DNA of 22,933 nt from CAYOFK01 sp964403185 (GTDB taxonomy: Bacteria > Bacteroidota > Bacteroidia > Bacteroidales > VadinHA17): contig CAYOFK010000024.1 in the NCBI GenBank assembly GCA_964403185.1, positions 1 through 22,933 on the forward strand, read 5' to 3'. A model generated the notes under the pieces. That model was not told the origin of the DNA. It made no database searches and worked only from the letters and a program-made list of their open reading frames with translations. Position 1 is the stretch's first letter. The number at the start of each line of letters is the position of its first letter. Positions 22,331 to 22,933 of this stretch are shown here, piece after piece. The translations under genes and the position numbers were made by a program.

Positions 22331-22599
22331 TGCCGCACTGAAAATCCTTTATAATTTGTTGCAGGAAGGACGGTCACCTGAATGCCATCCACACGGCCCC
22401 ACGACGGCCCCTGGTTTATGGATATAACGAACCGGTCAAGCTGCTCCTCAGTGCCTGAAGCTTCAATATAAACAGAACCATCGTTTTCATTCCTGACAAA
22501 GCCGTTGATGTGAAACCGCCCGGCTTCCTTGATGGCGAAATAGCGGAATCCAACATTCTGGACCCTGCCACTAACACGTATAGACACACATTTATTCAT
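22327..22599 (-). CDS. acyP: acylphosphatase
   Basis: The 90-residue protein is the size of a classical acylphosphatase, which hydrolyses acyl phosphates such as acetyl or carbamoyl phosphate. The signature GRVQNVGFRYF is at 11-21 with the phosphate-binding Arg 19, and GFVRNENDGSVYIEASG is at 33-49 with the catalytic Asn 37. ATG 22599 is preferred over an upstream TTG because GGAAGGAG stands at the right distance. The stop codons of this gene and the convergent amrS share bases 22327-22330 (TTAA). An incomplete gene lies upstream on the same strand and could be co-transcribed. Confidence 0.95.
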   Translation of the reverse strand: MNKCVSIRVSGRVQNVGFRYFAIKEAGRFHINGFVRNENDGSVYIEASGTEEQLDRFVISINQGPSWGRVDGIQVTVLPATNYKGFSVRH

Positions 22600-22608
22600 G
22601 ACAGGCAA

Positions 22609-22616
22609 CTCCTTCC
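22609..22616 (-). promoter_or_regulatory. Shine-Dalgarno of the acylphosphatase gene
   Basis: GGAAGGAG on the minus strand ends 9 nt before ATG 22599. It is too close for the alternative TTG at 22608, so it fixes the start. Confidence 0.65.
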
Positions 22617-22649
22617 GAATATAGAAGAATATCTCTGGTAAGGGATCTC

Positions 22650-22933
22650 TTACCCTGATGAAAGGGTACTGAGCTTCTTCAGGGATTTATCCATGCCCGA
22701 GATCATGTCTTTCCTGACCTTCAGGCAATGCTTTTTCATGTCTGTTGATGTTTTTGCATCCGCAGGCATTTTCAGCCGGCCAATCAAATCATTACGAAGC
22801 CGAATGGTGTCCGTAATGATCTTCATTGCAGCTTTTGTGTTCTTCTCTTCATGTACCAGAATATAGGTAAAACAGTCGGAGACCACCTCATAGCACAGAT
22901 CATTGATCTCCTTTTTCAGATTTCTTAAACTTG
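22650..22933 (-). CDS. hypothetical helical protein, N-terminus beyond the window
   Basis: The frame stays open from the window edge at 22933 to the stop at 22650, giving at least 94 residues. It is rich in helices and charged residues (LKKEINDLCYEVVSDCFTYI, then RNDLIGRLKMP and KKHCLKVRKDM). The visible part matches a pattern I recall from short conserved hypotheticals of Bacteroidota (DLxxEVxSDCYTFLxLHPxK...RNDLIxR), with no assigned function. A GTG at 22886 is in frame but the sequence upstream also reads as coding, so the true start is outside. It precedes acyP by about 50 bp and may share its transcript. I do not know its role. Confidence 0.65.
   Translation of the reverse strand, partial: SLRNLKKEINDLCYEVVSDCFTYILVHEEKNTKAAMKIITDTIRLRNDLIGRLKMPADAKTSTDMKKHCLKVRKDMISGMDKSLKKLSTLSSG

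Noticed and set aside
1..22933. CRISPR array, tRNA or rRNA genes
   Set aside because: No regularly spaced direct repeats, cloverleaf pattern or rRNA core sequence was seen on either strand.

Overview
The window looks like a chromosome segment from a member of the Bacteroidota, probably of the order Bacteroidales or a relative. The basis is gene content: DUF1080 lipoproteins, a periplasmic Gfo/Idh oxidoreductase, a Dcp-type M3 lipoprotein peptidase, a GldL-like membrane peptide, an IS66 fragment and PD40 remnants. Several promoters also resemble the Bacteroidota -7 box TAnnTTTG, and Shine-Dalgarno sites are generally weak. No rRNA, tRNA or CRISPR array was seen.

Positions 1 to about 2630 are accessory DNA. 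They hold the catalytic-domain remnant of a tyrosine recombinase, the left end and truncated tnpA of an IS66-type element, and an intact two-gene RHH/PIN toxin-antitoxin module with a repeat-rich operator. About 1.3 kb of nearly gene-free sequence follows, rich in palindromes, with one 57-residue membrane peptide gene that carries the GldL-like motif KIQHWPGA. Positions 2634-5031 carry a TraB/TIKI-like lipoprotein and a tight three-gene set: an HD hydrolase, a short protein resembling the end of Mut7-C, and a PPP-family phosphatase. A decayed PD40 gene and a bidirectional terminator follow.

Positions 5606-22933 are mostly metabolic genes. Read together, one Gfo/Idh dehydrogenase, one TIM-barrel isomerase/epimerase-like protein and three DUF1080 lipoproteins, all with export signals, match the toolkit of the oxidative 3-keto glycoside cleavage route known in gut Bacteroidota. 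Interspersed are two large exported metallopeptidases (M3 and M14), an ArnT/PMT-like GT39 membrane glycosyltransferase and ATP-dependent PEP carboxykinase. The right end has a CPA-type antiporter with an RCK tail, the AmrS-type radical SAM enzyme, acylphosphatase and a truncated hypothetical gene.

The most unusual non-coding signals are two 31-nt palindromes 13 kb apart (1681-1711 and 14729-14759) that share a core and differ by compensatory base-pair changes, and a 65-nt symmetric imperfect palindrome at 2161-2225. No wholly new multi-gene system could be proven from the sequence alone. The best candidates for one are the HD/Mut7-tail/PPP operon and the dispersed 3-keto glycoside gene set.
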